From contig LLCB01000290.1 of assembly GCA_001414345.1 (NCBI GenBank), positions 1 to 64,000 of the forward strand: a DNA stretch of 64,000 nucleotides, read 5' to 3'. The notes under the pieces are model-generated. The model saw nothing but the letters and a program-made list of their open reading frames with translations, searched no databases and was not told where the DNA came from. Positions 12,768 to 23,140 of the stretch are shown here, piece after piece. The number at the start of each line of letters is the position of its first letter. The first letter of the stretch is position 1. Origin of the DNA: Hymenoscyphus infarciens. Its lineage: Eukaryota > Ascomycota > Leotiomycetes > Helotiales > Helotiaceae. The translations under genes and the position numbers were made by a program.

Positions 12768-12994
12768 GATATAGTTAAGAGGTTCTTTTATAATCTAGTT
12801 TAAGTTTATAGGCCTAGGAAGCTGTCTCCTAGACCTAAAGAGTATATTATAGAAAAAGAGAAGTCGTATATAACCTCTTTTCTCTATATATATAGTAGAG
12901 TTTTCACTTTCTAAATTCAAGCTTCTTAGAGCGTTTTTAACTCAAAAATACGTTATAATATTTAAATAATTTATACGAGCTAAATAGGCTCTAA

Positions 12995-13530
12995 GTATTT
13001 CTTCTTAATATATAATAACTTATAATACTTAGAGTATTATAAAAATACTATTACTTCTTTATATTTAAAATACTCTATTTTTATAAAAAAGAATTACTTA
13101 AATTAATTAAAAATTCAAAGTCCTTAGCGTTCTTAGTAGTATCGTAATATTATTATAATATTAATTAAAATACTAATAATATAAAGAATAATAATATTAG
13201 ATATTATAGTATTTAAATAGTTTAAATTAAAGTAGGTTCTAATAATATATCGTAGTAGTATAATATTCTATATACTATCGACTATACTAAGATAGTATAA
13301 TATAATTTAAGATTAGATATAGCTTTTAGAAGCCTTGATTAATCTAGCTATAAATACTTCGCTTTTACGATTTGCGATTTAGTTGTTTTTAGACTTTTAT
13401 ACTTTTAGAACGCTCTAATAGTACACTATATCTTTGAAACATTCTAGACTTTCTTCGATTATATAATTTTATCATTTTGAATACTCTCGATAGATATAAT
13501 TCAATAGATAAGTAGAATACTCGTTCTATA
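12995..13530. other. RIP-mutated AT-rich DNA, no gene seen
   Basis: There is no coding signal, and no terminal repeats were recognised. TpA-rich composition continues from the neighbouring elements. Confidence 0.6.
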
Positions 13531-14227
13531 GAGGACATTAGTAGAGAGTTAGCTAATACGAAAACATAAAACATAAAATAGAAAACAGACTTAAGAATAA
13601 AGAAAAGATCTATTTTTAAGACTTAAAAAGATATTATATAAAGTAACTAAGATAGATTAAAGATCTAGGATTTAATATCTATTTAATCTAATTTTTAATT
13701 ATTTAAACAGCTATCTACTTAAGATAAAGTCTAAGTATAGCTCGAGGCCTAGCTAGTCTCTAGTTATATACTAATACTAATTACGTTTTAGTTTTAAGCT
13801 TACTTATTATACTTTCTACTATCTCTTTACTTACGTAGTATCTTTTAAATATAGAATCTTTTTTTAAAAAAATATTAGATAAAGTAGTAGCTAATTATAT
13901 ATCTAGTCTTAAAACAAAACTCTTCTATTTTAACTAAGTTCTATAACTAGTTATATAGAGCTCTAATTTTTTAGCTAAAATACTTAAAGATTTTATTTAA
14001 TTCTTATTTATTATCTCTTTTCAAAAAATTAGATAAAATTTTTAAATACTATAATTAGTCTTTATATTCTAAATAATCTTTTTCTAATTTTCTAACTATT
14101 TATATTTATTTAAATAAAAATATATACTATTTTAAACTTATTACTTATTGTTAATTTATTAAGATAAGTCTATTTTCTGTTTTCTGTTTTCTGTTTTTGT
14201 ATTAGCTAACTCTCTGCTAATGTCCTC
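13531..14227. mobile_element. Inverted-repeat element of about 697 bp (DNA-transposon type, unclassified)
   Basis: A terminal inverted repeat of about 65 bp begins GAGGACATTAG at 13531 and is mirrored at 14227 (ending CTAATGTCCTC). The arms include AGAGAGTTAGCTAATAC and then three to four copies of an AAAACAG/AAAACAT unit. The interior is AT-rich and non-coding, and RIP is stronger in the left arm. I could not identify a clear target duplication, so the exact ends may be off by a few bases and the superfamily is unknown. Confidence 0.65.
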
Positions 14228-14765
14228 CGTGAGTCCCTAGATTGAACACTATAAAGTTGTAACATGAGAGATCGTTTCCATAAGTGTTGAACAAAGCATA
14301 TTAGATCATGTAAGTTGAGAGACACCTGATGAGTTACACGTAGTAACTTACTCGTGGCTTACCGGGAGGCTTGAATCAAACCAGACAACCCAGGTTTCTC
14401 CAGACTGGCTATGTAGTACTTTGAAATTGATTATAGCAATGCTTAAAATCAACTGGCTAAACAAAGGCAAGTCCTGGGGAATAGACTCCGAATACTCCGA
14501 CTTCGAACTTCCTAGAACCATATCGGTTACATGATTAACTGCTAGCATAGGTACAAGCGTCAACCTAGGCCTAAATAGCTTGCTCGTGTCGCACTTGGGA
14601 AGTTTGAGAGTTTTCGGCTCGGTTTCCTGACAACACTTCACTGCTCGCTTTTCGTTCTGATTCGGTTTTTTTTTTGACCATTTTATCTGGAAATTTCGAG
14701 CAAAGAAGGTAGTAAAAATAAATTTATCACACCTCATAACACTGTTAGCTATCAAAGCTCAAGCA
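14228..14765. other. Unique-looking sequence upstream of the small membrane-protein gene
   Basis: Base composition returns to normal at about 14220, which marks the edge of the RIP island. A 135-codon minus-strand frame at 14348-14755 has no recognisable domain and I do not call it a gene. The promoter of the gene starting at 14766 should lie here. Confidence 0.4.
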
Positions 14766-15850
14766 ATGGCCATCACAGAAGGTATGATTGCGGAACACAC
14801 GAATGTGGCAAAAGGTAAATTGCGGTTATCGAAGTTGCGAGGCCTAACGCCTAAGGGCCTGTTTAGCTCGTCCATATCTAGGATATACACCACCAAAAAT
14901 CAAGAGGTAATATATATATATATATATATATGCACTAATTCTATATATACACTAGTGTTTGGCATACATATTTAAAAGTGAGATAAATCCCTCGTTTAAC
15001 CTCGTATATCTTAGTATATATATAATTAGGATATACACTACTAAAAAAAGATTTAGACCTCTAGAGGTATAAATCTTTAAAACTTTATACATATATGTTT
15101 TCTTACTACTATTAAGACACCTATCAATGCTATATATAAGGATATGCATTAGGATATATACTACAAGCCAAACGTTCACTTAATATATTAAGAAACAATT
15201 AATAATATGCACTAACTTATATAAGGTCACTATTTAGGACATCTCGTCAAATATCCATGTATATATTTAAATAATTTATGCGAGCCAAACAGGCCCTAAA
15301 TTAAAACCCTACACCTGATGATAAGAAGCCGACTAATAAGGCAGACGCAAACTCTAACGCTCCATCACTGACGGCAATTCTTGATGATCGTCAAGCCAAG
15401 TATTCAGCATCAGCAACCACTCCGACTAGTACACAGGTTGCCTCTTCAAGAACAGGTAATTCGAGTTCGAAGAGTGTCTTATCACCTTTCAAAACTTTTA
15501 CAAGTAGTGACATTACGTCTTCTGTCCCAAAGACGACTGATACAATCTCTTGGAAGCAAAACTACAACATATCTCAAGTCGAAGACTTCCAAAAATACAA
15601 AACATCTTCACCAATCACGTCAAAATCAAAATCATCAGGCGTAAAAACGAAGACGAAGCCTACGACTTCCCTTATGACTACAAATTCGAAAGATAATTCA
15701 AAGCCTGGGTCGAGTAAAAGATCTGACAAAGGGGGCGGAGGGCCGAAGAAGTCGAAGAAGAAAAAGTTAGGAGTTCTTGCTATTGCTGGAATCGCCTCAG
15801 CTGGTGCCATTGTATTGATAATTGCTGCCATTTTGCTTCTTTTTGGGTAA
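14766..15850 (+). CDS. Small Ser/Thr/Lys-rich tail-anchored protein (predicted, two exons with a MITE in the intron)
   Basis: The model joins 14766-14814 and 15345-15850 (184 aa). Exon 2 is one open frame rich in Ser, Thr and Lys. It ends in a lysine-rich stretch (KKSKKKKL) followed by a hydrophobic segment of about 22 residues (AIAGIASAGAIVLIIAAILL) and then the stop, which suggests a C-terminal membrane anchor. Exon 1 (MAITEGMIAEHTNVAK) ends at a GTAAAT donor. The acceptor GCAG at 15344 follows a CTAAT branch-like site and keeps the frame. The 530-bp intron is far longer than others in the window because it holds the 442-bp Tourist-like MITE. No family was recognised. Exon 2 is fairly secure; linking exon 1 rests only on frame and splice signals. 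Confidence 0.5.
14855..15296 (+). mobile_element. Intact Tourist-like MITE (442 bp, TSD TAA)
   Basis: The terminal inverted repeats are GGGCCTGTTTAGCTCG and CGAGCCAAACAGGCCC, with TAA duplications at 14852-14854 and 15297-15299. These are features of PIF/Harbinger-derived Tourist elements. It aligns throughout with the RIP-mutated copy at 6614-12991 but has kept most CpA and TpG sites. It sits in the predicted intron of the gene at 14766-15850. Confidence 0.92.
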
Positions 15851-16108
15851 GGAGGCGGGGTTAGTAGTGGTCACTTAGGCAAGTTAGACGGAAGTCCCTC
15901 TAAATCTGAAGCAGATGTTCAATGACTGTCGCAGTATCCCCAAGATAACTTAATACCATGATAGTTGTACACAAAATTGAAACTGATTTTTGTGATAATC
16001 TTCATAATCACTAAATGGGCCATTCCATTTCTCCATTATTTCAACCTTTCTTCCTTGGGTATTCCATATAAAAGTGTCCGCAAACGCCAAACCCCCTAAT
16101 TCGCATCC

Positions 16109-17635
16109 TTAAAGCCTCGGACTGGAAAGCATTAAAGTCTCACTACTACCCCTCTTCTCTATATCCCAATCCGACGAACTTGGCAGCTTCGCTTCGAAAC
16201 AACTATTCATCTCCCCATCTTTAACTATATCTTTCAAGTCCGTATGATCCAAACTTATGTTATCCTCCCAATCATCAACGGTGTATTGTTTTACCTCCTC
16301 GCCAACATATTCCACCTTCCCATTAATTATCTTTGCTTTCCTAGCCGCCCCCTTGCTGATCTGCTCATCGGTTGCCCAGTCCATCGTTTTTGCTCGTTCG
16401 TTCTTAACGTACTCCATCTTCCCACCATTTATTCGAGCTTTTCGCTCCATACCACCCATCATTATTTCGTCTTTAGGAGGGACGGGTGGGATGAACATCC
16501 CTTTTCTTCGCTCGTGCAGTGGCATTTTTTCTTTCGTGAGAGCATTCTTCGTGGGTGTATGTTCGTATTTGCTTTGTGTATCACCCGAAGCAGAAGATTC
16601 ATCAAAACTTCTTTTGTCGGTCTTGTTGATTTCTGGCAATGGTATTTTGCCCCGTTCGATATTTTGGGGCTTCTCGGGGAGTGCTTTTCGGAGAGCATAA
16701 AGTGTTGGGAGGTTTGCGACAAAGGCTGCGGTGAAAGACTCGACGCTTGCCCAAGTTGTGCGATTCACTTGCATGCTGGATTTTTTGAAGTTGAAGGGTA
16801 GGCGTATTACTGTTATTATGACGAGGAAGATTCCGAGAGAGAAGAGAAAGAGGATACGGATCTTTCTGCTAGATGTCAGCACAAGAAAACAAGGCTCGGG
16901 TATGATGACTTACGCGCCCCCGGATCGCTTGATCTTGAGTAAAGCTGGCAGAGGAAGAATTATGAGGATGATATCCGTGAAAATGTTCAAACCACCAACC
17001 ACCAATAACTGGCCCACAGCTTGAGAACAAGTCCCTTTTGCTTGTGTGAGCGATGGGGTTGTGAGGAGTTATAGTATGGACTTACCAGGATCGGGCATCA
17101 CTTGCCAGTAAAGACGGAGCGGACGACAATCCGTGAAAGTCACAACCTGAATGACGATGTATGTTGCGCCCAAAATCCCCCAGTAAGCATTAATAATTAT
17201 TCCCGTACGTTTGTTGACGGACAAAATTCGTTGATACAAAATCATTACTACACCTTTCTGTAACCAAAGACTATTGAAGTCAACATGAAATACACGACAT
17301 TGGGAAGTGATGACCTACTATGTATTGTAGAAGGTTCGACTCGTTATTATCAATTTGCTTCCAATTTCTCTCTGGTAGAGTTCTGTACTGGAGAATTTTT
17401 TTGCAGCGCGGACTCTCTGTGGTATATTGTTCGTACCCCATATGAGAACAACGTGAACGAATGCTAGCCGCGCGAGAAGGCAGATCATGCACGCTGCAGT
17501 TATCTTGTCACTGAGGTCCCACTTTTGCCCTCGAAATTTTCTCATAAGCAGGCGGACACTCATGAGGAACATGGCCAGCCATGTGAAAACCCATAGCAGG
17601 ACGAGAGTTTGGATTGTGTCCGTCGATAGAGCCAT
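16109..17635 (-). CDS. Fungal rhodopsin-like / PTH11-type seven-helix membrane protein
   Basis: Four exons on the minus strand (17635-17319, 17270-17086, 17034-16914, 16865-16109) join in frame to 459 aa through introns of 48, 51 and 48 nt. The first splice gives the family-typical FYNTYLWLQKGVVMILYQRI segment. The second gives the PDPG-T-C turn near a Trp-Gln-Val motif, and the third leads into KIRILFLFSLGIF. These match the fungal rhodopsin domain found in PTH11-like receptors (plasma membrane, ligand unknown). About 200 C-terminal residues are polar and presumably cytosolic. The start at 17635 (MALSTDTIQT) is preferred because it leads straight into helix 1; an in-frame ATG at 17728 would add 31 residues. 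Ligand and pathway cannot be inferred. Confidence 0.85.
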
Positions 17636-18347
17636 TTTGACAGAGTGAAAAGAGAAACCAAGAAGAATTGGTATAAAAAAATTAACTACAACGTATTGAG
17701 AGACAGTGTTCCTACTTTCATTTTGCAAAACATATAGGGATCAGATCGTTATAAGGGATGTTCAGCATCCGAGTTTTGATGCTGCACCGGGGTTGCTTGG
17801 TACCCCAGAAAATCGAACAGGCGACCGTCATGGTTGATGAATGCGATACCTCTCCCGGAAAAAACGTCCCTTTTCGACCCGGTGCCGCACCCCACCAAAG
17901 GACTGACACAACGTCTAAAGAAGACAAGAAAAAAATACAAAGACTATAGAACGAGTCTCTAACAGCTAATGAAGTATAAAATCAATGCCTGTCTATTTTA
18001 TTTGTCCTGTTGTGGTTTTATTCAGGATTCAAGACCAGTTTTTAGGGGGTGGTAAAGGGACGTTTTTTACATTCAGGGACATTCCGAAGACGTGCATGGC
18101 TTCATGAACATGTATCAGCCACCCTGACAAGAGATTCTACCTTCAAACTGATTGCTTTTCAGGGCTCAGTGTTCGTTACAATGTTGATACTTCGACATGA
18201 GTTTGCGACACCGCCTGAGTACTCTTGTACAGGATATCAACTCACCAAATTACAAAATCTTCAACAAGTCCCCTCCCCTTATGATATTAATCTTGAAGAG
18301 CTGTCCGTGTGTTGATGAACGTTAGAGGATGCAGATTGCACGGGCAT
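17636..18347. other. Intergenic region, no convincing gene
   Basis: Short frames at 17758-17949 and 18049-18315 show no domain or initiation context I can support. The stretch should include the rhodopsin-like gene's promoter. Confidence 0.4.
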
Positions 18348-18442
18348 TACTATCCCCCCCCCTAATTACATTGTACGCGCACGGTCGTTTTAGTGTGGCA
18401 GATGTCTGTGCGCATACAATGTAATTAGGGGGGGGGATAGTA
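18348..18442. repeat. 95-bp long-armed hairpin, possible miniature inverted-repeat element
   Basis: TACTATCC plus a C-run and TAATTACATTGT on the left is mirrored on the right by ACAATGTAATTA, a G-run and GGATAGTA. The arms are about 33 bp around a loop of roughly 28 bases. If TA is the target duplication, the element proper is 18350-18440. It has no coding capacity. Confidence 0.65.
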
Positions 18443-18841
18443 TTGAAGCCCCTCAGTTCGCTTAAAGTGGATAAAACGGCGGTCAGTGCACAATTCTTTC
18501 GGCAACCTTTATGCTCAGAGAGACTTCCGACGACATCAAAAGTTGGTACGACGATCTCAAGAACGATAACCAGAACGAGAACACACTGGTTACAGAAATC
18601 TCATTCCGGCAAACGCATTGTTCTGCGACAAGACATTTCTGAATTCTTTGGTATCGGTTTCCCCACACGTCATGATGACAATGCGATCAATATGCATGTT
18701 CCTATCTCACCCACACAGGTTGTAGAAGTTAGTGATGCATTGCAGCGGGCAGGAACCCGAGTGGTCAGTAATGTTGCAGAAGATATGCTTCCACCAATGA
18801 GCGTAAATTGTGTGCTTACATGGTTGAATGGAAGAGGTTAG
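18443..18841 (+). CDS. Unrecognised ORF, possibly part of a broken gene
   Basis: This is a 132-codon open frame starting directly after the hairpin. The second half (from about FGIGFPTRHDDN to VVSNVAEDM) looks like real protein sequence. In the first half, another frame (MLRETSDDIKSWYDDL...) looks more coding-like before it stops. That pattern suggests a frameshift or unseen introns, perhaps linked to the hairpin insertion. I do not recognise the family and assign no function. Confidence 0.25.
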   Translation: MKPLSSLKVDKTAVSAQFFRQPLCSERLPTTSKVGTTISRTITRTRTHWLQKSHSGKRIVLRQDISEFFGIGFPTRHDDNAINMHVPISPTQVVEVSDALQRAGTRVVSNVAEDMLPPMSVNCVLTWLNGRG

Positions 18842-18996
18842 CTTGTTTTCTTAAGCTTTCTTTAACTCGGTCTGCGGCAACATAAAGGATGCATATTCGA
18901 GCGTCTTATATATTCCCCAGTCTCTTTCCCTCGTCTTCTTGGTTTGGTTTCTGTCTCATATCTGTTTGTAACCGCTTGCTGTTTGCCACTGGTAAA

Positions 18997-20227
18997 ATGC
19001 TTTCTAGGCCTTTCAAATCAATTTCTATCGCGGTTGCTTTCGCTGTCTTGGCACGAGCGTTGCCCATGAAAGATGGCGCACGAAATACGACCAGGGAAGC
19101 ATTTTCTTCACGGGAATACTTCTACATCGGGGGTGGCTACGTCCAAATGGGCAATGACCACCTGTTCACGAATCAAATGTATGTCGAGAAACTCGCGCCA
19201 CTTGAGCCATGTCAACCATATCCTCTGGTTTTCATTCATGGCCAAGCGCAATCGGGCACAGTAAGTGATATTGGCCCAATGAACTGCATCGAATTAATGC
19301 ATTTCAAAAGAATTGGTTGAACAAACCAGACGGGGGTTCCGGTTGGGCTTCTTATTTCCTGAACCAGGGCTACGTGGTGTATATCATTGATCAGACAGAG
19401 CGAGCTCGAAGTCCTTGGAATCCGACAGGAAATACAACGCTGACGAGTTATCCCGTTGAATACATCGAACAACGTTTCACAGCTACAGAAAAGTTTGATC
19501 TCTGGCCTCAATCTACTTTGCACACCCAGTGGCCTGGTGTAAGCCACCTACCTCATCCGATTCAAGTCTTCTAATAGTTACACAGACTGGACAAATGGGC
19601 GATCCAATATTCGACGCATTTTATTCCTCAAATGTCGAATTTCAGTCAAATACCATTGTTCAGGAACGAAAAATGCAAGCCGCAGGCTCAGCACTCCTTC
19701 GAAACATTGGGCCTGCTGTTTTGATTGCCCATTCGCAAGGTGGAATCATGCCATGGGTTATCGCGGATGTTGTACCAAAACTCGTAAAAGGAATTATCGG
19801 GCTTGAACCTACTGGGCCACCCTTTAGCGACGCAGTCTTCACACCTGCTCCAACCAGATCTTGGGGACTGGCAGATATCCCTTTGAGCTACTCACCCGTA
19901 CCAATCAATGCTAGTGCACCCTTACAAACGCAAACCATTCCCAACAATTCAACGGGTCTCGATAGCTGTATTATTCAAGCATCGCCAGCTCGGCAATTGA
20001 TCAATTTAAAGGACACACCAGTTGCAGTAATGACTAGCGAATCAAGCTTCCATGCTGTCTACGATGGATGTACAGTTGCATTTCTGAAGCAAGCTGGGGT
20101 TCAAGCTGAGTGGCTAAGGCTTGATGAGGCTGGAATTCATGGTAATGGTCATATGTTTTTTCTCGAGGAGAATTCGAATGAAATTGCGGAAGTCTTGGAC
20201 ATTTGGCTCCGCAAGAACATCGCTTGA
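18997..20227 (+). CDS. Secreted alpha/beta hydrolase (esterase/lipase-like)
   Basis: Exons 18997-19260, 19311-19538 and 19586-20227 join in frame to 377 aa (introns 50 and 47 nt). The start at 18997 gives a signal peptide (MLSRPFKSISIAVAFAVLARA); an ATG at 18889 in the same frame would bury it. An HG oxyanion-type motif (VFIHGQAQSGT) is followed by WASYFLNQGYVVYIIDQ. The nucleophile elbow AHSQGG lies about residue 210, and a late His (IHGNGHMFFLEEN) likely completes the triad. The WPGTGQMGDPIFDAFY segment is typical of this fungal hydrolase family. The protein is predicted to be extracellular; its substrate is unknown, with esters plausible. Confidence 0.87.
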
Positions 20228-21148
20228 TAGTTGCCGCCAGTTTGTCACAAATACCAAAAGAACAAAATACAGTGGTGCTTGCAAATATTGAACAAGACTA
20301 TGAGAACTAGGTTCACATGGCAAAGAGCTGAGTTGAGAGCCTCAATTCGTTCCGGGGTCGGTTTAGTCCGGTTTCCCTTGATTCCTGTTTTTTCTTCATC
20401 ATCAATGTCACGCTGCAAGAAAGGCTTTTGCTCCAAACACGGGATTTATCTTATTGGTCGGGGCGGCCACACTATCGTAAGTATTGTGCATGAGATTTTA
20501 CGCCGTAAATCTACGTTCATTCGTTTGATTTTATGGTGGCTTACCACTGAAACCCCGGATATCTGTGCATAGTTTGTGACGAGATAGATTTCGGAGAATT
20601 ACGTTTCAACTCCACGGTCCTTATGCTATGCAATCGTGTCTCGTTTAGGGGAACCACCGCATCGACTTTGAAGAAATCGGTTCTGGCACAGTGGCACTCG
20701 AGTATGCTTTATTCACCAATTGTGTAATTCTTCCTTTATCTTGCTATTTAGAGTATCGAGTAATGATTTTAGTAAATCCAATCACGTTGTTCGAGAATAT
20801 TTAGATTGAATAAGTTAATATAAGAGAGTACTAGAAGACACGGAACCCGCCCTCCTTCTTCTCATAACTCTAGATCCGGGGAATAGTGCAATAACACGCT
20901 GACAAAGTGTAGAGAAGTCAAACTATATTAAACGTGCCTCATGTTATAGCTGATCACGGTAAAGTCAACGACTAATAGTATAGACGTATGAGTCTGGGCC
21001 CCGAGGCATTTTTGAGTGTACTGAAACGAGTTTAGATGGAATGGGAGTAGAATCAGAGAACAATCTTCTTGTCTTATATGACGGGGACTCCCGTCGGTAG
21101 AGCTCTTAAATGAACTTGAAAACCTACATTTTCATGAATCTTATAATC
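20228..21148. other. Intergenic region, no gene seen
   Basis: This spans the 3' flank of the hydrolase gene and runs into the next repeat block. A 113-codon frame at 20231-20572 has no supporting motif. AT content rises after about 20750. Confidence 0.4.
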
Positions 21149-21659
21149 GCTCGGTCTACCTCTCACCTAATCCGCTTCGCGTATTAGGTAAGGGAGGGTA
21201 ATACAATAAAACCAGTAATACAACCACTTTTGTTTATACCAAAATCGCCTTAACTAGCCTCTAATAACTCCCCACCTTTTCTACTAAAACTACTCTAATA
21301 TGTTCCTACTATTAATATATAGCTTAAACTTATATTTAATCTTTAAAATATAATTATATCTTCTATATTCTAGGCTTTATTAAATTTTTCTAGAGATTTA
21401 GTAGTAGCTTTCTTAGAAGTTAGATTTAAGAACTAGATAGATACTAGATCGATAAATCTTACTTTATAATTCTATTTATTAAGTTTAAAATAAGAGACTA
21501 TAATTAAAATTAGAATATAATAAAGCGTTATTGTTTTATTATATATTTTTAAAAATAACGTATTTTAGTATAAACTAAAAGTAGTTATATTACTAGTTTT
21601 ATTATATTGCCCTCTCTTGTCTAATACGCGAAGCGGATTAGGTGAGAGGTAGACTAAGC
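21149..21659. mobile_element. Inverted-repeat element of about 511 bp (MITE-like)
   Basis: Inverted terminal repeats of about 80-90 bp begin GCTCGGTCTACCTCTCACC at 21149 and are mirrored at 21659. Each arm contains a smaller palindrome-like unit, CTAATCCGCTTCGCGTATTAG. The interior is TpA-rich and non-coding. The arms differ at several RIP-type positions. A target duplication was not clear. Confidence 0.7.
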
Positions 21660-21784
21660 AATTACTATTTGAACTATAATTAAAAGCTGAATTTAACTCG
21701 TGAATTATATAAAATAAACTTAGGAATTATATAATCTCTATAAAGTTTTATCTATTTTAAGTAGAGAGATTATATAATAGTAAG

Positions 21785-22136
21785 TGTAATAGCTAGCTAT
21801 TCTGAATTTACTAATATACTAATATTACTAATACTTATACGCTAAAGGTCTTACTATCTAATATTTATATATAGAAGGTATTAAGATTTAAATAATATAT
21901 GTTTAGCTTTTAGCTATTATTATTTTAGAATTACTTATATTAGAAAGGTCTTAGTTATTAATAATATTTGACTTTTATATTATTTAATCTCTTATATATA
22001 GATACTTCTACTTAGAATAGAAGAAGAATAGTTTATTCTTTTCTTCTATATTAGAGCCTAGTATTTACGTATATTATTCTATTAAATATACTTCTATATA
22101 CCTTTTCTACTATAGTATATATATCGTACTATTAGA
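21785..22136 (+). repeat. Solitary LTR related to the 495-bp LTRs
   Basis: It begins TGTAATAGCTAGCTATTCTG and ends ATCGTACTATTAGA, aligning with shorter spacing to 7679-8173. The flanking 5-mers do not match, so this is either a recombinant or an eroded copy. Confidence 0.6.
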
Positions 22137-22589
22137 ATTCAAAGCTATATTTTATATAGTATATTTAATAAGCTTACTCGTCGAGTACTAATTATAAATA
22201 TTTCCTAATATATTAAACGTCTAGAGCTAGCCTTAGAAAGAATCGTTCTAATATTTATAGAGGAAACGCTAGCTTAATAGCTAGAGATAACTACTAAGAT
22301 AGTATCTTATCTATAGGCTTATTAATAATAATAGATATACTAATTTAACTAAACTCGAGCTTTAGAAGAGCTAGGTTATAACGTTATAACTAGCTCTTCT
22401 AAGAGCTATATAACTCGTCTAACGTTAGTTTAACTACGTTGTCTTTTAAGCTAGATAGCACGTCTATATTACGTATATAATCGGCTTTTCATAGCATTTA
22501 TAGAAACGTGACTAAAAAGACTAAATATCTCTTATATAATAATAAAAGAATTATTTATATCTAAACTATTAGTATACTAATAATTAGAC
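22137..22589. other. RIP-mutated AT-rich DNA, no gene seen
   Basis: Short inverted motifs such as AGAGCTAG...CTAGCTCT occur near 22360-22410. There is no coding signal. Confidence 0.5.
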
Positions 22590-22777
22590 TTCTTTCTAAT
22601 TTACTTATTTATTTATATATATACTTTTAGTCTCTAATAGACTAAAATTCTTCTTTTAATTAAACTTCTTAATTAATTAATTAATTAATTATATTTATAT
22701 ATATATATACTTTTAGTAAAAACCTTCTACTTTTAGTAACTAATAGACTAAAAGTCTTCTAAAAGTAAGACTTATTA

Positions 22778-23140
22778 TATAACGGCACGAAATACACATA
22801 ACTACAGAAGAGGCATATGAGAGTGCGTTTGGCAGAATGACGTATGTAAATACTAGGCCTGATATGGAAGAAAAGGCTAAACTGGCCTTTTCTGACTCTA
22901 GGAGTAGGCTGCTATATACAAGAGGTTTCGGACGATACAAAAGGGGTACGAAACCGAACAACGACATACGTCGGCTAATACAAAAGCCCGAACCCTACGA
23001 AGTACGTCCGAAAGTCCGGACAGACGTATGGACGTACGTAACCTTCCTAGATTAGATAATGCAAAACAACAACTACCGAAACCTTGTATGTACGGCATAT
23101 GCCATGTCATCTCGGCTATACAGGACGGCATGCCGTCATA
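22778..23140 (-). repeat. LTR of copy 2, left
   Basis: This 363-bp repeat is nearly identical to 1897-2260 and only weakly RIP-mutated. Confidence 0.88.

Larger units (their letters stand above)
7028..12957 (+). mobile_element. Miniature LTR retroelement (TRIM-like), about 836 bp before it was itself interrupted
   Basis: Two 113-bp direct repeats (7028-7140 and 12845-12957) are flanked by a perfect 5-bp duplication ATATT (7023-7027 and 12958-12962). The ends read TATTACGG and ACGTCATA/ACGTTATA, consistent with an original TG...CA after RIP. Removing the inner element at 7679-12767 and one copy of its GATAT duplication leaves about 836 bp, the size class of terminal-repeat retrotransposons in miniature. 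No coding capacity is visible in the remaining interior (7141-7678 and 12768-12844). Confidence 0.88.
6614..12991 (+). mobile_element. Tourist-like (PIF/Harbinger type) MITE, RIP-mutated, split by nested LTR elements
   Basis: The left part (6614-7027) and right part (12963-12991) together make about 443 bp and align along their length with the intact 442-bp MITE at 14855-15296. The terminal inverted repeats are GAGCCTATTTAGCTCG and CGAGCTAAATAGGCTC (RIP-altered forms of GGGCCTGTTTRGCTCG). TAA duplications stand at 6611-6613 and 12992-12994. The MITE was present before the element at 7028-12957 landed in it. Confidence 0.88.

Noticed and set aside
14348..14755. Minus-strand 135-codon frame
   Set aside because: No domain, no start context of note, and it lies next to repeat DNA; chance frame is likely.
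16244..16801. Plus-strand frame of 185 codons
   Set aside because: It is antisense to exon 4 of the rhodopsin-like gene, whose frame, splicing and motifs are convincing.
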